A stretch of DNA of 64,000 bases from Saccharofermentans sp. (GTDB lineage: Bacteria > Bacillota > Clostridia > Saccharofermentanales > Saccharofermentanaceae). The notes beneath the pieces are model-generated. The model did no database searches. It saw only the letters and a program-made list of their open reading frames with translations, and had not been told where the DNA came from. Shown one piece after another: positions 27,301 to 36,325 of the stretch (positions are counted from its first letter, which is position 1; each line of letters opens with the position of its first letter). Position numbers and translations under genes: made by a program. The stretch spans positions 186,001 to 250,000 of the forward strand of contig JAILMW010000033.1 of the NCBI GenBank assembly GCA_024692235.1, read 5' to 3'.

Positions 27301-28347
27301 ATGGATATCTTGAAGTCACAGCGTGAATATGAGTGTTTTTGCGGAAGCGGCATTGCATTTGACTATGCTGCGTCCTACATCCTTGAACATACGACTGTCA
27401 AGGACCTCTCCAAGCTCAAGATAGCTGTTGTATCCGACAGGGTGGTGAGCGGTTATTACTATAACCGTTTTGAGAATCAGTTCATACTTCGCGGCGTTAA
27501 GCCGATACTGATACCCGTTGAATGCCAGTATTCCGGCAAGAGCCTCAGTGCCGTTGATTCCGTATATAAGTACCTCACGGATTTTGATATGGGAGCAGGA
27601 GACTGGCTGGTCGCATTAGGCGGCGGCGGTATCCAGGACGTGACCGCATTTTCCTCTGCAGTATTTAACGGAGGTATCAATATCCTTTCCGTACCGACTT
27701 CTCTTGAAGCCATGACGGAGTGTGCCGTATCGGGTAAAGCAATGCTCAATTCCGCGGGACACAAAGATGAGATATGCACCCGGATATCCTATAATGCGGT
27801 CATCTGTGACCCTACGTTTCTTTCTACCGTACCCGCAAAGTTCAGATCCAACGGTTATGCTACGGTCATAAGATATGCGATCTTAGATGACTTAAGCCTT
27901 CTGACGGATATATTAGAACCTTCCAATATGCGTGAATATCTTAATCGTGTTTATGCTTCAAGAGCAAGGATAGAGGCTATAGATCCCAGGCTGCTTACAT
28001 TGGGCGACGAGATCGCAGGCGCCATAGAAGGTTATTTCAGGTTCATGAACTATTCTTCCGGAGAAGCTTTGGCTTTAAGTCTTATCGGAGCTGTCGATGA
28101 CAAGAGACGGGAGCCTTTGGCCAAGATCTATTCCGCACTGGGACTGCCCGTGAAGCTTAAGGATGTTTCCGGGAAGATGATCTATAAGACTTTATGCGAC
28201 AGATTGGATAAGATGTCCGTCTCTTCTGTGGACCTGGTGGACTTTGACGGAGAGTCAGGCGGAAGATGGGTCATAAGAAATGTTGATATAGAATCAGCCA
28301 AGGAGATCTTCTCCAAGAGAATAGCTTTGATAAGTGAAAAGGTATAA
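27301..28347 (+). CDS. AroB-like (3-dehydroquinate synthase fold) protein lacking the zinc ligands
   Basis: A 348-residue protein of the AroB/iron-alcohol-dehydrogenase superfamily. The nucleotide-binding motif ALGGGGIQD (105-113) and the segment VPTSLEAMTECAVSGKAML (131-149) align with the AroB stretch that ends in GGK. The zinc-ligand Glu of AEVIKYG is replaced by Thr188 (YATVIRYA). The GHTxGHA His region is missing, and HGEAVA reads SSGEALA (252-258). It is therefore unlikely to be a standard dehydroquinate synthase; it could be a pseudoenzyme or a changed activity. It stands in an operon with the M28-like lipoprotein (2-bp gap). ATG 27301 appears leaderless. Confidence 0.7.
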   Translation: MDILKSQREYECFCGSGIAFDYAASYILEHTTVKDLSKLKIAVVSDRVVSGYYYNRFENQFILRGVKPILIPVECQYSGKSLSAVDSVYKYLTDFDMGAGDWLVALGGGGIQDVTAFSSAVFNGGINILSVPTSLEAMTECAVSGKAMLNSAGHKDEICTRISYNAVICDPTFLSTVPAKFRSNGYATVIRYAILDDLSLLTDILEPSNMREYLNRVYASRARIEAIDPRLLTLGDEIAGAIEGYFRFMNYSSGEALALSLIGAVDDKRREPLAKIYSALGLPVKLKDVSGKMIYKTLCDRLDKMSVSSVDLVDFDGESGGRWVIRNVDIESAKEIFSKRIALISEKV

Positions 28348-28349
28348 AG

Positions 28350-29654
28350 ATGATAAGACTACTTAAGAAGACAACTGCCGTTTGTATGGCAATGATATTG
28401 TTCCTTATACCCGTTGCGGGGTGTTCGGAAGATGCAGAGAAGACTAAGCCTGCCGATTACGGTACTTACGGTGCGGATTTTGCAAGAGAGTTTGCATCGT
28501 CTTATCCGTTCCGCAAGGCTTTTTCCTCGCAGGAAGCCTCAGCAGGTGACATGATAGAGGAAGAGCTTACCGAGCTCGGATATGATGTCGAGAAGCAGAC
28601 TTTTACTGCAGAGGGAGGAAGTTCCAGCAATTACATAGTAAGGATAGAAGGTCAGGGATTTGTCGATGAGACAGATGACGGAGACCTTGTAGATGTCAGA
28701 AAGACCGTTGTTATCGGTGCTCACTATGACAGCTCATTCTCTGCTGAGGAGCTTGTTGACGGTAATGAGACATACGGATATGACGGAATATCAGATAATG
28801 CTTCAGGTGTAGGATGCCTGATGACGGTAGCAAAGCAGATCGCGGATTATAAGGATATAGGTTTTGACGTGATACTCGTATTCTTCGGTGCCGGTAATGC
28901 CGATTATGCAGGTGCCAGGGCGTTCTTCTCTTCGCTTACTGAAGAAGAACAGTCCGATATTGAGGTCATGTACTGTATAGACAGTATCTATGCGGGTGAT
29001 AAGGTATACGCGAGCTCAGGTTTCAATTCCCTGATCCCGGATCAGAAGTATCAGATGAGAAGAAAGCTCTATCAGGCTTATGACGTCGTATATGACAGTG
29101 AGCTGGCTTCTATTAACGGTTTCACGCTTCTTTATAACGAATCCAATATCGTTACCGACGTTAACGGTGATGAAGTACCTGACGTATATCGTGAGGTATC
29201 GGTCAACAAGTCGGATTATGTTATCTTTGACGATGCAGGTATCCCCATAGTGTATTTTGACAGTGCGGATTATTTCTTCCCGTCTCTTGAAGAGATGAAG
29301 GAGACAAAGAACCTTAATCTGCAGGCTTTCGGAGGTGCCGTTCGCGGTACGCCTTTGGATTCTTCGTCTTATCTCGATCCTGTCCTTAATACAGAGGAAA
29401 AGGACATCCTTGTGATCAGGATCAATAACATAGCATATACGATCCTCGAATCCATGCGTAAGGGTTCGGATTACGGAATGACTCAGGAACAGTACGAGCA
29501 GATGCTCCGCGACAGGACTGCTGATACGGATCCTTCAGTGGAGACTTCTGCGACTTCAGAGACAACGTCTCTTGCTCCCGCAATACCTTCCGATACCGAG
29601 ATCACAGCGGAAGAGACCGCTTCCGAAGAGGCTCCTTCCGAGGTTGAAGGCTGA
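28350..29654 (+). CDS. Lipoprotein of the M28 peptidase family with disrupted metal site
   Basis: A 434-residue lipoprotein. The signal peptide ends in VAGC with lipid-modified Cys25. The M28 fold is clear: GAHYDS (His125, Asp127) and DGISDNASG (Asp149). But the Glu-Glu pair that supplies the catalytic base and a zinc ligand is replaced by Gly182-Asn183 (FFGAGNADYAGA), and the final His of SDHxPF is Tyr290 (SDYVIF). It should not work as a normal di-zinc aminopeptidase and may bind peptides or act structurally. The C-terminal tail is Thr/Ser/Glu-rich. It lies between the AroB-like gene and dtd with 2-bp gaps. Confidence 0.78.
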   Translation: MIRLLKKTTAVCMAMILFLIPVAGCSEDAEKTKPADYGTYGADFAREFASSYPFRKAFSSQEASAGDMIEEELTELGYDVEKQTFTAEGGSSSNYIVRIEGQGFVDETDDGDLVDVRKTVVIGAHYDSSFSAEELVDGNETYGYDGISDNASGVGCLMTVAKQIADYKDIGFDVILVFFGAGNADYAGARAFFSSLTEEEQSDIEVMYCIDSIYAGDKVYASSGFNSLIPDQKYQMRRKLYQAYDVVYDSELASINGFTLLYNESNIVTDVNGDEVPDVYREVSVNKSDYVIFDDAGIPIVYFDSADYFFPSLEEMKETKNLNLQAFGGAVRGTPLDSSSYLDPVLNTEEKDILVIRINNIAYTILESMRKGSDYGMTQEQYEQMLRDRTADTDPSVETSATSETTSLAPAIPSDTEITAEETASEEAPSEVEG

Positions 29655-29656
29655 TC

Positions 29657-30106
29657 ATGAGATTTGTAATACAGAATGTTCTTGAAGCAAGTGTACGTGT
29701 AGAAGGACAGATAACGGGCAGTATTGGTACCGGTCTTCTCGTGTTCGTCGGAGTAGGCCCTGAGGATGACAGATCGGTAGCCGACAAGATGCTTAGAAAG
29801 CTCCTTAATATGCGTATCTTTAAGGATGAGAATGATAAGACCAATCTGTCAGTCACAGATGTCGGCGGATCTGTACTTCTCGTATCTCAGTTCACGTTAT
29901 ATGCCGATGTGAGACGCGGGAACAGGCCGAGCTTTGTCAATGCCGCACCCCCGGCTCTTGCGGAAGAGCTCTACGAGTATCTGATGGAAGAGTGTCGCAA
30001 GATCATCCCGGATACCGCAGGCGGTAAGTTCGGTGCGGATATGAAGGTCAGCCTCATCAATAACGGCCCCTTTACGATAATCCTTGATTCATCTGACTTG
30101 AAGTGA
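29657..30106 (+). CDS. dtd: D-aminoacyl-tRNA deacylase
   Basis: A 149-residue protein that hydrolyses D-aminoacyl-tRNAs and mischarged glycyl-tRNA-Ala. Both signature motifs are present: SQFTLYAD (active-site Ser, Gln and Thr) and RPSFVNAAPP. The length is exactly typical of the dimeric enzyme. It starts two bases after the stop of the lipoprotein gene and is probably expressed from the promoter at 27285. Confidence 0.96.
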   Translation: MRFVIQNVLEASVRVEGQITGSIGTGLLVFVGVGPEDDRSVADKMLRKLLNMRIFKDENDKTNLSVTDVGGSVLLVSQFTLYADVRRGNRPSFVNAAPPALAEELYEYLMEECRKIIPDTAGGKFGADMKVSLINNGPFTIILDSSDLK

Positions 30107-30168
30107 TATTACCTCAGGTTGACATGTGAATTATAATATTAGTATTAGCTTAAACAGGAATTATTCTA

Positions 30169-31671
30169 ATGAAAGTACATATAAAGATTCGAATTGACGA
30201 CCAGGCAGATGCCGCCATATTCAGAAGCTATTCAGGAGCCGCAGGTAAGAGGCACTGGGACGTTCAGATAGAGTTCGGACAGCTCGATAAGGAATGGGAC
30301 TCTCTTATCATCACCGATAAGACGGAATATCTTGATAAGTATGCCGGTATCCCTGCCGTATATATCGGTAAGTCCGAAGATGTCGAGGACAGGATAGATC
30401 GTATATACGATGTATGGCCCAAGGTCGAATCCGAGAAGTCGAGAAGGATGAGGTTCGAGCGTCTTATCGCCAACCTTCGTAATGCCAATAATGCATGGCT
30501 GTACAGATATCTTCTTTCCACTCTTATAGACTCCGATACGGATGCAGTGAGCTTCAAGGACGTCTCTGACAGATATGTGCTTGTTAATAATACTTTCGAG
30601 CATGCTTACGGCAAGAGTCGTGAAGACATGTATGAGAGAGGAAGCGGCTACGTATTAGATACCAAGGGCGAATCTGATGCCGAGAACGAGTATGCTTTAT
30701 CGGAGCAGGATCATAATGTCATTACGAACGGCCAGATAATCTCTTATGACGAGATGTCGGAGACGGTTACAGGACAGCGTCATTACAGGACACGTAAGTC
30801 GCCCCTTATCGATCCTTCGGGAGAGCTTTTCGGTATCCTTACCATATCCGAGGATATGACAGAGAAGGGACTTATGTCTCCCGAGGTGGCAGACTTCCTT
30901 GAGAATCTTCCTTTCCCCATCCTGGTATGTGACCTTTCCTATAAGACCATAAGGATGAACTACTCATTCAGAAATCAGGTCAGCGGTAATGCCGAGTTCG
31001 ACTTTGCTTCCTGGAAGAAGGGCTTGAAGCCTGCAGGTGAGAAGAAGGTCAATCTCGAGAGGAAGAGCGTAAGCCAGGAGTTCTATATCGATTATTTCGG
31101 TAAGCCCAGATTCTTTTATGTATCCGAGCATGCTATCAAGGATGCGTTCGGCAACGTCACCGGATACTTTATAATCCTCAGAGATACCACTATCGAGAGG
31201 ACGCTTGAGAAGTCGGTCCTCAGCGCTGCCAATACAGACGGACTTACAGGTCTTTATAACAAGAGATATATTGTTGATCATATTAATAACAACCACGGTA
31301 AGCCCATGACGCTTCTGTATATGGATCTCGATAACTTTAAGGAGATCAATAACAGGTTCAGCCGTTCAAGGGGAGACGAGGTCCTGATAAAGACGGCAAA
31401 GTTTATTCAGGAGTGCTTCCCCAGAGGTATTGCCGCAAGACCCGGCGGAGATGAGTTCGCGGTGGTGCTGGACGGCTATGCCGATAAGGCTGCTATTGAG
31501 GCAGGCTGCATACTTCTTGAATCCAAGATACAGTCCGTATTCAGAACGGGAGGTCCGGCCGCTACCATAAGTATTAGCGTTACGGAAAGTGACGGTACCG
31601 TCGATGCCGATGAACTTCTCCTTAAGGGCGGTAAGAGCATGTCTGCGGTCAAGGTCAATAAGAGAGGCTGA
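30169..31671 (+). CDS. PAS-PAS-GGDEF protein, probable diguanylate cyclase
   Basis: A 500-residue cytoplasmic protein. The N-terminal 110 residues are unassigned. Two PAS-like domains follow (about 115-232 and 240-342). The GGDEF domain (about 350-495) has TDGLTGLYNKRY, the metal-binding MDLDNF (385-390) and an intact GGDEF (426-430). No RxxD inhibitory site is evident five residues before it, so product inhibition may be absent. There is no membrane span, so the signal is probably intracellular. It would make c-di-GMP. The promoter is unclear: TTGACA at 30119 and TATAAT at 30132 are too close together to form one. Confidence 0.87.
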   Translation: MKVHIKIRIDDQADAAIFRSYSGAAGKRHWDVQIEFGQLDKEWDSLIITDKTEYLDKYAGIPAVYIGKSEDVEDRIDRIYDVWPKVESEKSRRMRFERLIANLRNANNAWLYRYLLSTLIDSDTDAVSFKDVSDRYVLVNNTFEHAYGKSREDMYERGSGYVLDTKGESDAENEYALSEQDHNVITNGQIISYDEMSETVTGQRHYRTRKSPLIDPSGELFGILTISEDMTEKGLMSPEVADFLENLPFPILVCDLSYKTIRMNYSFRNQVSGNAEFDFASWKKGLKPAGEKKVNLERKSVSQEFYIDYFGKPRFFYVSEHAIKDAFGNVTGYFIILRDTTIERTLEKSVLSAANTDGLTGLYNKRYIVDHINNNHGKPMTLLYMDLDNFKEINNRFSRSRGDEVLIKTAKFIQECFPRGIAARPGGDEFAVVLDGYADKAAIEAGCILLESKIQSVFRTGGPAATISISVTESDGTVDADELLLKGGKSMSAVKVNKRG

Positions 31672-31673
31672 TC

Positions 31674-32684
31674 ATGAAGATCCCGTGCGGATTTATCGAT
31701 ACCCATATACACGGCTGCTTTGGGGAGGATATGTCCGACCACAGCACCAAGGGCCTTATAAAAATGGCAAGGCTCCTGCCGAAGTTCGGAGTTACGGCTT
31801 TTTGCCCGACTACGATGACGATATCAAGAGACGATATCTACAGATGCTTCGAAGCTTTCATGAATGCTTCAGAGGCTCTTAAAGATGATCCTTTATCCGC
31901 GGTACTTATGGGGATACATCTTGAAGGTCCTATCCTCAATCCCGAGATGGCAGGAGTTCAAGCTGAACAGTACTGTATGAGTCCGGAAGAGGCCATGGAT
32001 CTTCCCGCATCTTTGGAAGAGAGATTTCCCGGGGTCTTAAAGATAATAGATATTGCCCCCGAACTGGACGGCGGATATGAGTTCATAAAAGAATATTCCG
32101 ATAAATATGTTATATCCCTGGCGCATACAAAGGCAGACTACGATACGGCTATGAAGGCATTTGAATGCGGAGCGTCTTCCGTGACTCATGTGCTCAATGC
32201 CATGGGAGGATGCGGCAAGAGAGATCCGGGTGTATTAGGTGCGGTCTGTGACCGCGGAGATATCAGGACTGAGATCATCTGTGACGGCATCCATATAGAT
32301 CCTACGGTCATAAGGATGCTCTTTAAGGTGCTCCCGGAAGATAAGATCGTAGTCGTCTCCGATGCCATGAGGGGAGCTGGGATGCCTGACGGTATGTACA
32401 GACTTGGAAATGCGGATGTTATGTGCAAGGGAGGACGGACATACTTCGGACCTGCAGGTAACCTTGCGGGATCAGTCACCGATATGGCTTCGGAAGCTTC
32501 CAATCTCTTAAGATTCGGTATAGATCCTTCTTTGATAGTAAGATCATGTTCCTCTAATCCCCTGAAGACTCTCCATATCGATGACGGTTTTCTGTCCGAT
32601 ACATATGTTGAACTGGATGAAGGAGGAAGACTTGTGCGTACTGTTATCAAGGGCAAGAATTATAAAGGTGTTCTTGAACCATAA
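31674..32684 (+). CDS. nagA: N-acetylglucosamine-6-phosphate deacetylase, N-terminally short
   Basis: A 336-residue amidohydrolase. The catalytic set is complete: DTHIHG, the metal-binding Glu in LEGP, the His in LAHT and THVLNAM, and the catalytic Asp in VSDAMRG. It produces glucosamine-6-phosphate for glycolysis or cell-wall precursors. The protein begins directly at the GFIDTHIHG strand, so the roughly 45-residue N-terminal part of the small beta domain found in typical NagA (about 380 residues) is missing. No in-frame upstream coding explains this. It starts two bases after the GGDEF gene. Confidence 0.9.
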   Translation: MKIPCGFIDTHIHGCFGEDMSDHSTKGLIKMARLLPKFGVTAFCPTTMTISRDDIYRCFEAFMNASEALKDDPLSAVLMGIHLEGPILNPEMAGVQAEQYCMSPEEAMDLPASLEERFPGVLKIIDIAPELDGGYEFIKEYSDKYVISLAHTKADYDTAMKAFECGASSVTHVLNAMGGCGKRDPGVLGAVCDRGDIRTEIICDGIHIDPTVIRMLFKVLPEDKIVVVSDAMRGAGMPDGMYRLGNADVMCKGGRTYFGPAGNLAGSVTDMASEASNLLRFGIDPSLIVRSCSSNPLKTLHIDDGFLSDTYVELDEGGRLVRTVIKGKNYKGVLEP

Positions 32685-32695
32685 TCAATTTAATA

Positions 32696-32704
32696 TGATA
32701 TAAT
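32696..32704 (+). promoter_or_regulatory. Extended -10 promoter of the cdaA fusion, placed for a leaderless transcript
   Basis: TGA-TATAAT (32696-32704) ends 7 nt before ATG 32712. TTGAAC at 32674-32679 could be the -35 with a 19-bp spacer. There is no ribosome-binding site before the ATG. Confidence 0.65.
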
Positions 32705-32711
32705 CCTGTGT

Positions 32712-34157
32712 ATGGGCAGTGATTCTATTTTTGAACAGATGATCAGTTTTATTTCCGAGTTATTCCGAAGCGTAAGTAACGGATACCTGTTCTTCGGAAG
32801 TGCTTGGGATATCATCAGATATGCTGCCGATATCGTATTAGTTTCAGTTCTTTTCTATTGGACCATAAGATTCATGAGGCAGACCAGAGCGTGGCAACTC
32901 ATCAAAGGTGTCGTGCTCATCATTATCTTTGTCATCTGCTGCGGATTGTTCGGACTGGAGATGGTCAACTTCCTGTTCAACAAGCTCCTTTATGTATTGG
33001 CTTTCCTCTTTATAGTAATATTCCAGCCTGAGCTTAGAAGGGCACTGGAGACGGTAGGACTTAAGACTTTCGGTTCGTTTAAGAATATATTCGGAGGCCC
33101 TTCGGAAGAAGATAAGTCTGCCACGTCTTCCTTTGTCCACGAGATCTCTACCGCTTGTGACGAGATGGCTAAGGAATATACGGGAGCTCTTATCCTTATA
33201 GAGAGAACAACAAGGCTTGATGAGCTCCTTACTCAGGAAAATGTAGTCAAGTTCGATTCCAGCGTTACAAACTCCGTATTGCAGTCCATATTCTATAAGG
33301 GTTCTCCCATGCATGACGGCGGACTTCTCATAAGAGACGGCAGGATAGTTGCCGCAAGATGTCACGTACCGTTGTCAGTTACTATGCATAACCTCGAAAG
33401 GACAGGCACAAGGCACAGGGCTGCCGTAGGAGCCAGCGAGCTCGGCGATACTATTGCCGTTGTCGTTTCCGAAGAACGTGGTACATCTGCCATCGCCGTA
33501 AGCGGAAGGCTCTATGAGATGAAGGACATAAGAGAACTTGAAGCAAATCTTTCTTACCTTCTCGGATTGTCTTCTCAGAGTAAGAAGAGGGGTCTTGGCA
33601 AGCTTATAACCGATATCAAGGTCATGAGCAAGAAGAATAAGAATAAAAAGGGTTCATCCAAGTCAGTATCCGATAATGCTCCCGTTACCGAGCGTAACGG
33701 TGAAGGATCACTGAAGCCTGCAGTCATCAGGACTAAGGAAGCGATCGAATCTCCCAACAATGAGAATATTACTATTGTTCAGAATCTTGTGATGATCTTA
33801 GCATCTGTATTCCTGTCACTCGGACTTTGGATGTATATACAGATCAATAATAATCCCGTAGTCACCAAGGAATTCACCGTTCCCATCACATATGAAGATA
33901 ACGGTATGCCGGAGAATGTTGAAGTGTCGCTTCCGGTAAGCTCCGTAAGGGTAGAGCTTGTAGGACGTCGCTCGACCATCGAGTCCATAAGCGAGGCAGA
34001 TATCATCGCTACTCTTGATTATTCCAACGTTACAGAGGCAGGTGTAGCAGAGCTTCCCGTTGTCATCACATCCGCTGACAGAAATGTATATTTCAGAGTT
34101 CAGAGTCAGCTTCCCGATACGGTATCCGTTACGGTCTACTCGACTAACGAGGACTGA
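32712..34157 (+). CDS. cdaA: Diadenylate cyclase CdaA fused to a YbbR (CdaR-like) domain
   Basis: A 481-residue membrane protein. Three spans (about 35-105) are followed by a DisA_N cyclase domain (about 108-286) with DGG (202-204) and TRHRAA (233-238), the catalytic motifs that condense two ATP to c-di-AMP. The first is normally DGA. A Lys/Ser-rich linker leads to a fourth span (355-378) and one extracytoplasmic YbbR domain (about 383-477). In most Firmicutes the YbbR regulator CdaR is a separate protein encoded by the next gene. The nearby glmM completes the usual cdaA-cdaR-glmM context. The transcript appears leaderless. Confidence 0.92.
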   Translation: MGSDSIFEQMISFISELFRSVSNGYLFFGSAWDIIRYAADIVLVSVLFYWTIRFMRQTRAWQLIKGVVLIIIFVICCGLFGLEMVNFLFNKLLYVLAFLFIVIFQPELRRALETVGLKTFGSFKNIFGGPSEEDKSATSSFVHEISTACDEMAKEYTGALILIERTTRLDELLTQENVVKFDSSVTNSVLQSIFYKGSPMHDGGLLIRDGRIVAARCHVPLSVTMHNLERTGTRHRAAVGASELGDTIAVVVSEERGTSAIAVSGRLYEMKDIRELEANLSYLLGLSSQSKKRGLGKLITDIKVMSKKNKNKKGSSKSVSDNAPVTERNGEGSLKPAVIRTKEAIESPNNENITIVQNLVMILASVFLSLGLWMYIQINNNPVVTKEFTVPITYEDNGMPENVEVSLPVSSVRVELVGRRSTIESISEADIIATLDYSNVTEAGVAELPVVITSADRNVYFRVQSQLPDTVSVTVYSTNED

Positions 34158-34166
34158 TCCCTCAAA

Positions 34167-34195
34167 TTGACTAAACTATATATCTTGTATAAAAT
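34167..34195 (+). promoter_or_regulatory. Promoter of the acyltransferase-glmM pair
   Basis: TTGACT (34167-34172), a 17-bp spacer and TAAAAT (34190-34195). The predicted start is near 34202, at the base of the stem-loop that follows. Confidence 0.65.
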
Positions 34196-34200
34196 ATTAT

Positions 34201-34230
34201 AGGGCTTTTTGTGCTTAATCACGAAGCCCT
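34201..34230 (+). other. 5'-end stem-loop in the leader
   Basis: AGGGCTT (34201-34207) pairs with AAGCCCT (34224-34230), with an inner GTG/CAC. It would form the extreme 5' end of the mRNA and may stabilise it. There is no U-run, so it is probably not a terminator. Confidence 0.55.
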
Positions 34231-34270
34231 GTCCCGTACTGCGGGTATCGAAATTCAGAGAGGAATCGAT

Positions 34271-34930
34271 ATGTATACAATAAGTGATCTTTATGATCTT
34301 GATCATACATTGGCAAAGGAATATCTTCAGGGCTTCACATATCCCTGGGAAGCTCTTAAGGGGATAAAGGATATGATCCTTTCATTAGGTCCCGCATTAG
34401 GCCCCGATTACGAAGAGATATCAGAGAATGTGTGGGTGCATAAGACTGCCAAGATCTTTCCTTCTGCGTATCTCGGAGCTCCTTGTATAATCGGCCCTGA
34501 GACTGAGGTCAGACATTGTGCTTTTATAAGAGGTTCTGCTCTTGTAGGAGCCAACTGTGTTGTAGGTAACTCCGTAGAGCTTAAGAATGTTATCCTTTTC
34601 GATCATGTGCAGACACCTCACTATAACTACGTAGGTGACAGTATCCTCGGATACTATTCTCATATGGGCGCGGGTTCCATTACATCCAATGTTAAATCCG
34701 ATAAGAAGCTCGTCGTCGTACATGACGGTGAAGAAGATATAGAGACCGGAATAAAGAAGTTCGGAGCAATGCTCGGAGACTATGTTGAAGTCGGTTGTAA
34801 CAGTGTATGTAATCCGGGTACCGTGATCGGCAGGAACAGTAATGTATATCCCACTTCTTGCGTAAGAGGGGTCGTTCCCGCAGGCAGTATCTATAAGAAC
34901 AACGGCGATATCGTCGCAAAACACGAATAA
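34271..34930 (+). CDS. Left-handed beta-helix acyltransferase, GlmU C-domain-like
   Basis: A 219-residue protein. From about residue 70 it has hexapeptide repeats (GAPCIIGPETEVRHCAFI, GANCVVGNSVELKNVIL) and the GlmU-like segment HYNYVGDSILGYYSHMGAGS, with later GCNSVCNPGTVIGRNSNV. It resembles the acetyltransferase half of GlmU without the uridylyltransferase half. ATG 34271 is six bases after AGAGGA. Its place between the c-di-AMP synthase and glmM suggests work on glucosamine-1-phosphate or a related nucleotide sugar, but the substrate is inferred from context only. Confidence 0.78.
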   Translation: MYTISDLYDLDHTLAKEYLQGFTYPWEALKGIKDMILSLGPALGPDYEEISENVWVHKTAKIFPSAYLGAPCIIGPETEVRHCAFIRGSALVGANCVVGNSVELKNVILFDHVQTPHYNYVGDSILGYYSHMGAGSITSNVKSDKKLVVVHDGEEDIETGIKKFGAMLGDYVEVGCNSVCNPGTVIGRNSNVYPTSCVRGVVPAGSIYKNNGDIVAKHE

Positions 34931-34945
34931 AGACAGGAAGAGACT

Positions 34946-36292
34946 ATGGGTAAGTATTTTGGAACTGACGGCTTCAGAGGAGAAGCCAATAAGAATTTGA
35001 ATTATGAGCACGCGATAAAGATCGGCCGTTTCCTCGGTTGGTATTACGGTGCCAATAAGGGTAAGAAGGCAAAGATCGTTATAGGTAAGGATACAAGAAG
35101 ATCCAGCTATATGTTCGAGTATGCTCTCTGCACAGGTCTTATGGCTTCAGGCGCTGATGCATACATAATGCACGTAACTACTACTCCGTCAGTATCGTAT
35201 ATCGCAAGAGTAGATGATTTTGACTGCGGTATCATGATCTCCGCTTCTCATAATCCGTACTACGATAACGGTATCAAGCTCCTTAACGAGAACGGGGAGA
35301 AGATGGATGAGGAGACGATCCTTAAGATCGAGGACTATATCGACGGTAATCTCGAGATCCCCGTTGCGCAGAGGGATGAGATAGGAAGGACTGTAGACTA
35401 CGTTGCAGGACGTAACAGATATATCGGTTACTTGATCTCAATGTCCAAGTACAGCTTTAAGGATAAGAAGGTCGGACTTGATTGTGCTAACGGTGCTTCC
35501 TGGTCTATAGCACGCGGCGTTTTCGATGCACTCGGTGCGAAGACATATGTCATCAATGATGCTCCCGACGGCTATAACATCAATACTGATTGCGGAAGCA
35601 CTCATATCGAACATCTTCAGAAGTTCGTCGTCGACAACGGACTTGATGTCGGATTTGCATACGACGGTGATGCAGACAGATGTCTTTGTGTAGATGAGAA
35701 GGGCAATATCGTAACAGGAGATCATATCCTCTATGTTTACGGTTGCTATATGAAGGAGAGAGGTAAGCTCCTTAATAACAAGGTAGTTACTACGGTAATG
35801 TCAAATTTCGGCCTTTATAAGGCTTTTGACGCTGCAGGTATCGAATATGATAAGACTGCAGTCGGCGATAAATATGTCTATGAAAATATGGTCAAGACAG
35901 GCAACAGGATCGGCGGCGAACAGTCAGGTCATATTATTTTTTCCAAGTATGCCACGACCGGTGACGGAATTCTTACGTCATTAAAGATGATGGAGGTCAT
36001 GCTCGCAAAGAATAAACCCCTCAGTGAACTCACCGCGCCTTTTGTCGTATACCCTCAGGTATTGAAGAATGTTAGGGTCAAGAGTAAGCCCGAGGCTCAG
36101 AACGATCCCGATGTACAGGCTGCCGTTAAGAAGGTAGCAGACGAGCTCGGTGATCAGGGCAGGATACTTGTAAGAGAGAGCGGAACTGAGCCTGTCATAA
36201 GAGTTATGGTAGAGGCAGGTACAGAGGAGCTTTGCGAGAAGTATGTAGACGGCGTTATCGATGTTATAAAGGAAAAGGGACATTTGGAATAA
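34946..36292 (+). CDS. glmM: Phosphoglucosamine mutase
   Basis: A 448-residue alpha-D-phosphohexomutase. The phosphoserine is Ser101 in ISASHNP, the metal-binding loop is DGDADR, and the C-terminal phosphate-binding motif is RESGTEPVIRVMVE. It converts glucosamine-6-phosphate to glucosamine-1-phosphate for UDP-GlcNAc and peptidoglycan. The length is normal. It is 15 bp after the acyltransferase, in line with a shared amino-sugar function, and is the usual neighbour of cdaA. In other Firmicutes GlmM also binds and inhibits CdaA. Confidence 0.96.
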   Translation: MGKYFGTDGFRGEANKNLNYEHAIKIGRFLGWYYGANKGKKAKIVIGKDTRRSSYMFEYALCTGLMASGADAYIMHVTTTPSVSYIARVDDFDCGIMISASHNPYYDNGIKLLNENGEKMDEETILKIEDYIDGNLEIPVAQRDEIGRTVDYVAGRNRYIGYLISMSKYSFKDKKVGLDCANGASWSIARGVFDALGAKTYVINDAPDGYNINTDCGSTHIEHLQKFVVDNGLDVGFAYDGDADRCLCVDEKGNIVTGDHILYVYGCYMKERGKLLNNKVVTTVMSNFGLYKAFDAAGIEYDKTAVGDKYVYENMVKTGNRIGGEQSGHIIFSKYATTGDGILTSLKMMEVMLAKNKPLSELTAPFVVYPQVLKNVRVKSKPEAQNDPDVQAAVKKVADELGDQGRILVRESGTEPVIRVMVEAGTEELCEKYVDGVIDVIKEKGHLE

Positions 36293-36325
36293 CATAACAG
36301 TCGTTATTTAAGGGAGGATAAGACT

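Noticed and set aside
30119..30137. TTGACA plus TATAAT as a promoter for the GGDEF gene
   Set aside because: The spacing is only 7 bp, so the two boxes cannot act together; the true promoter is uncertain.
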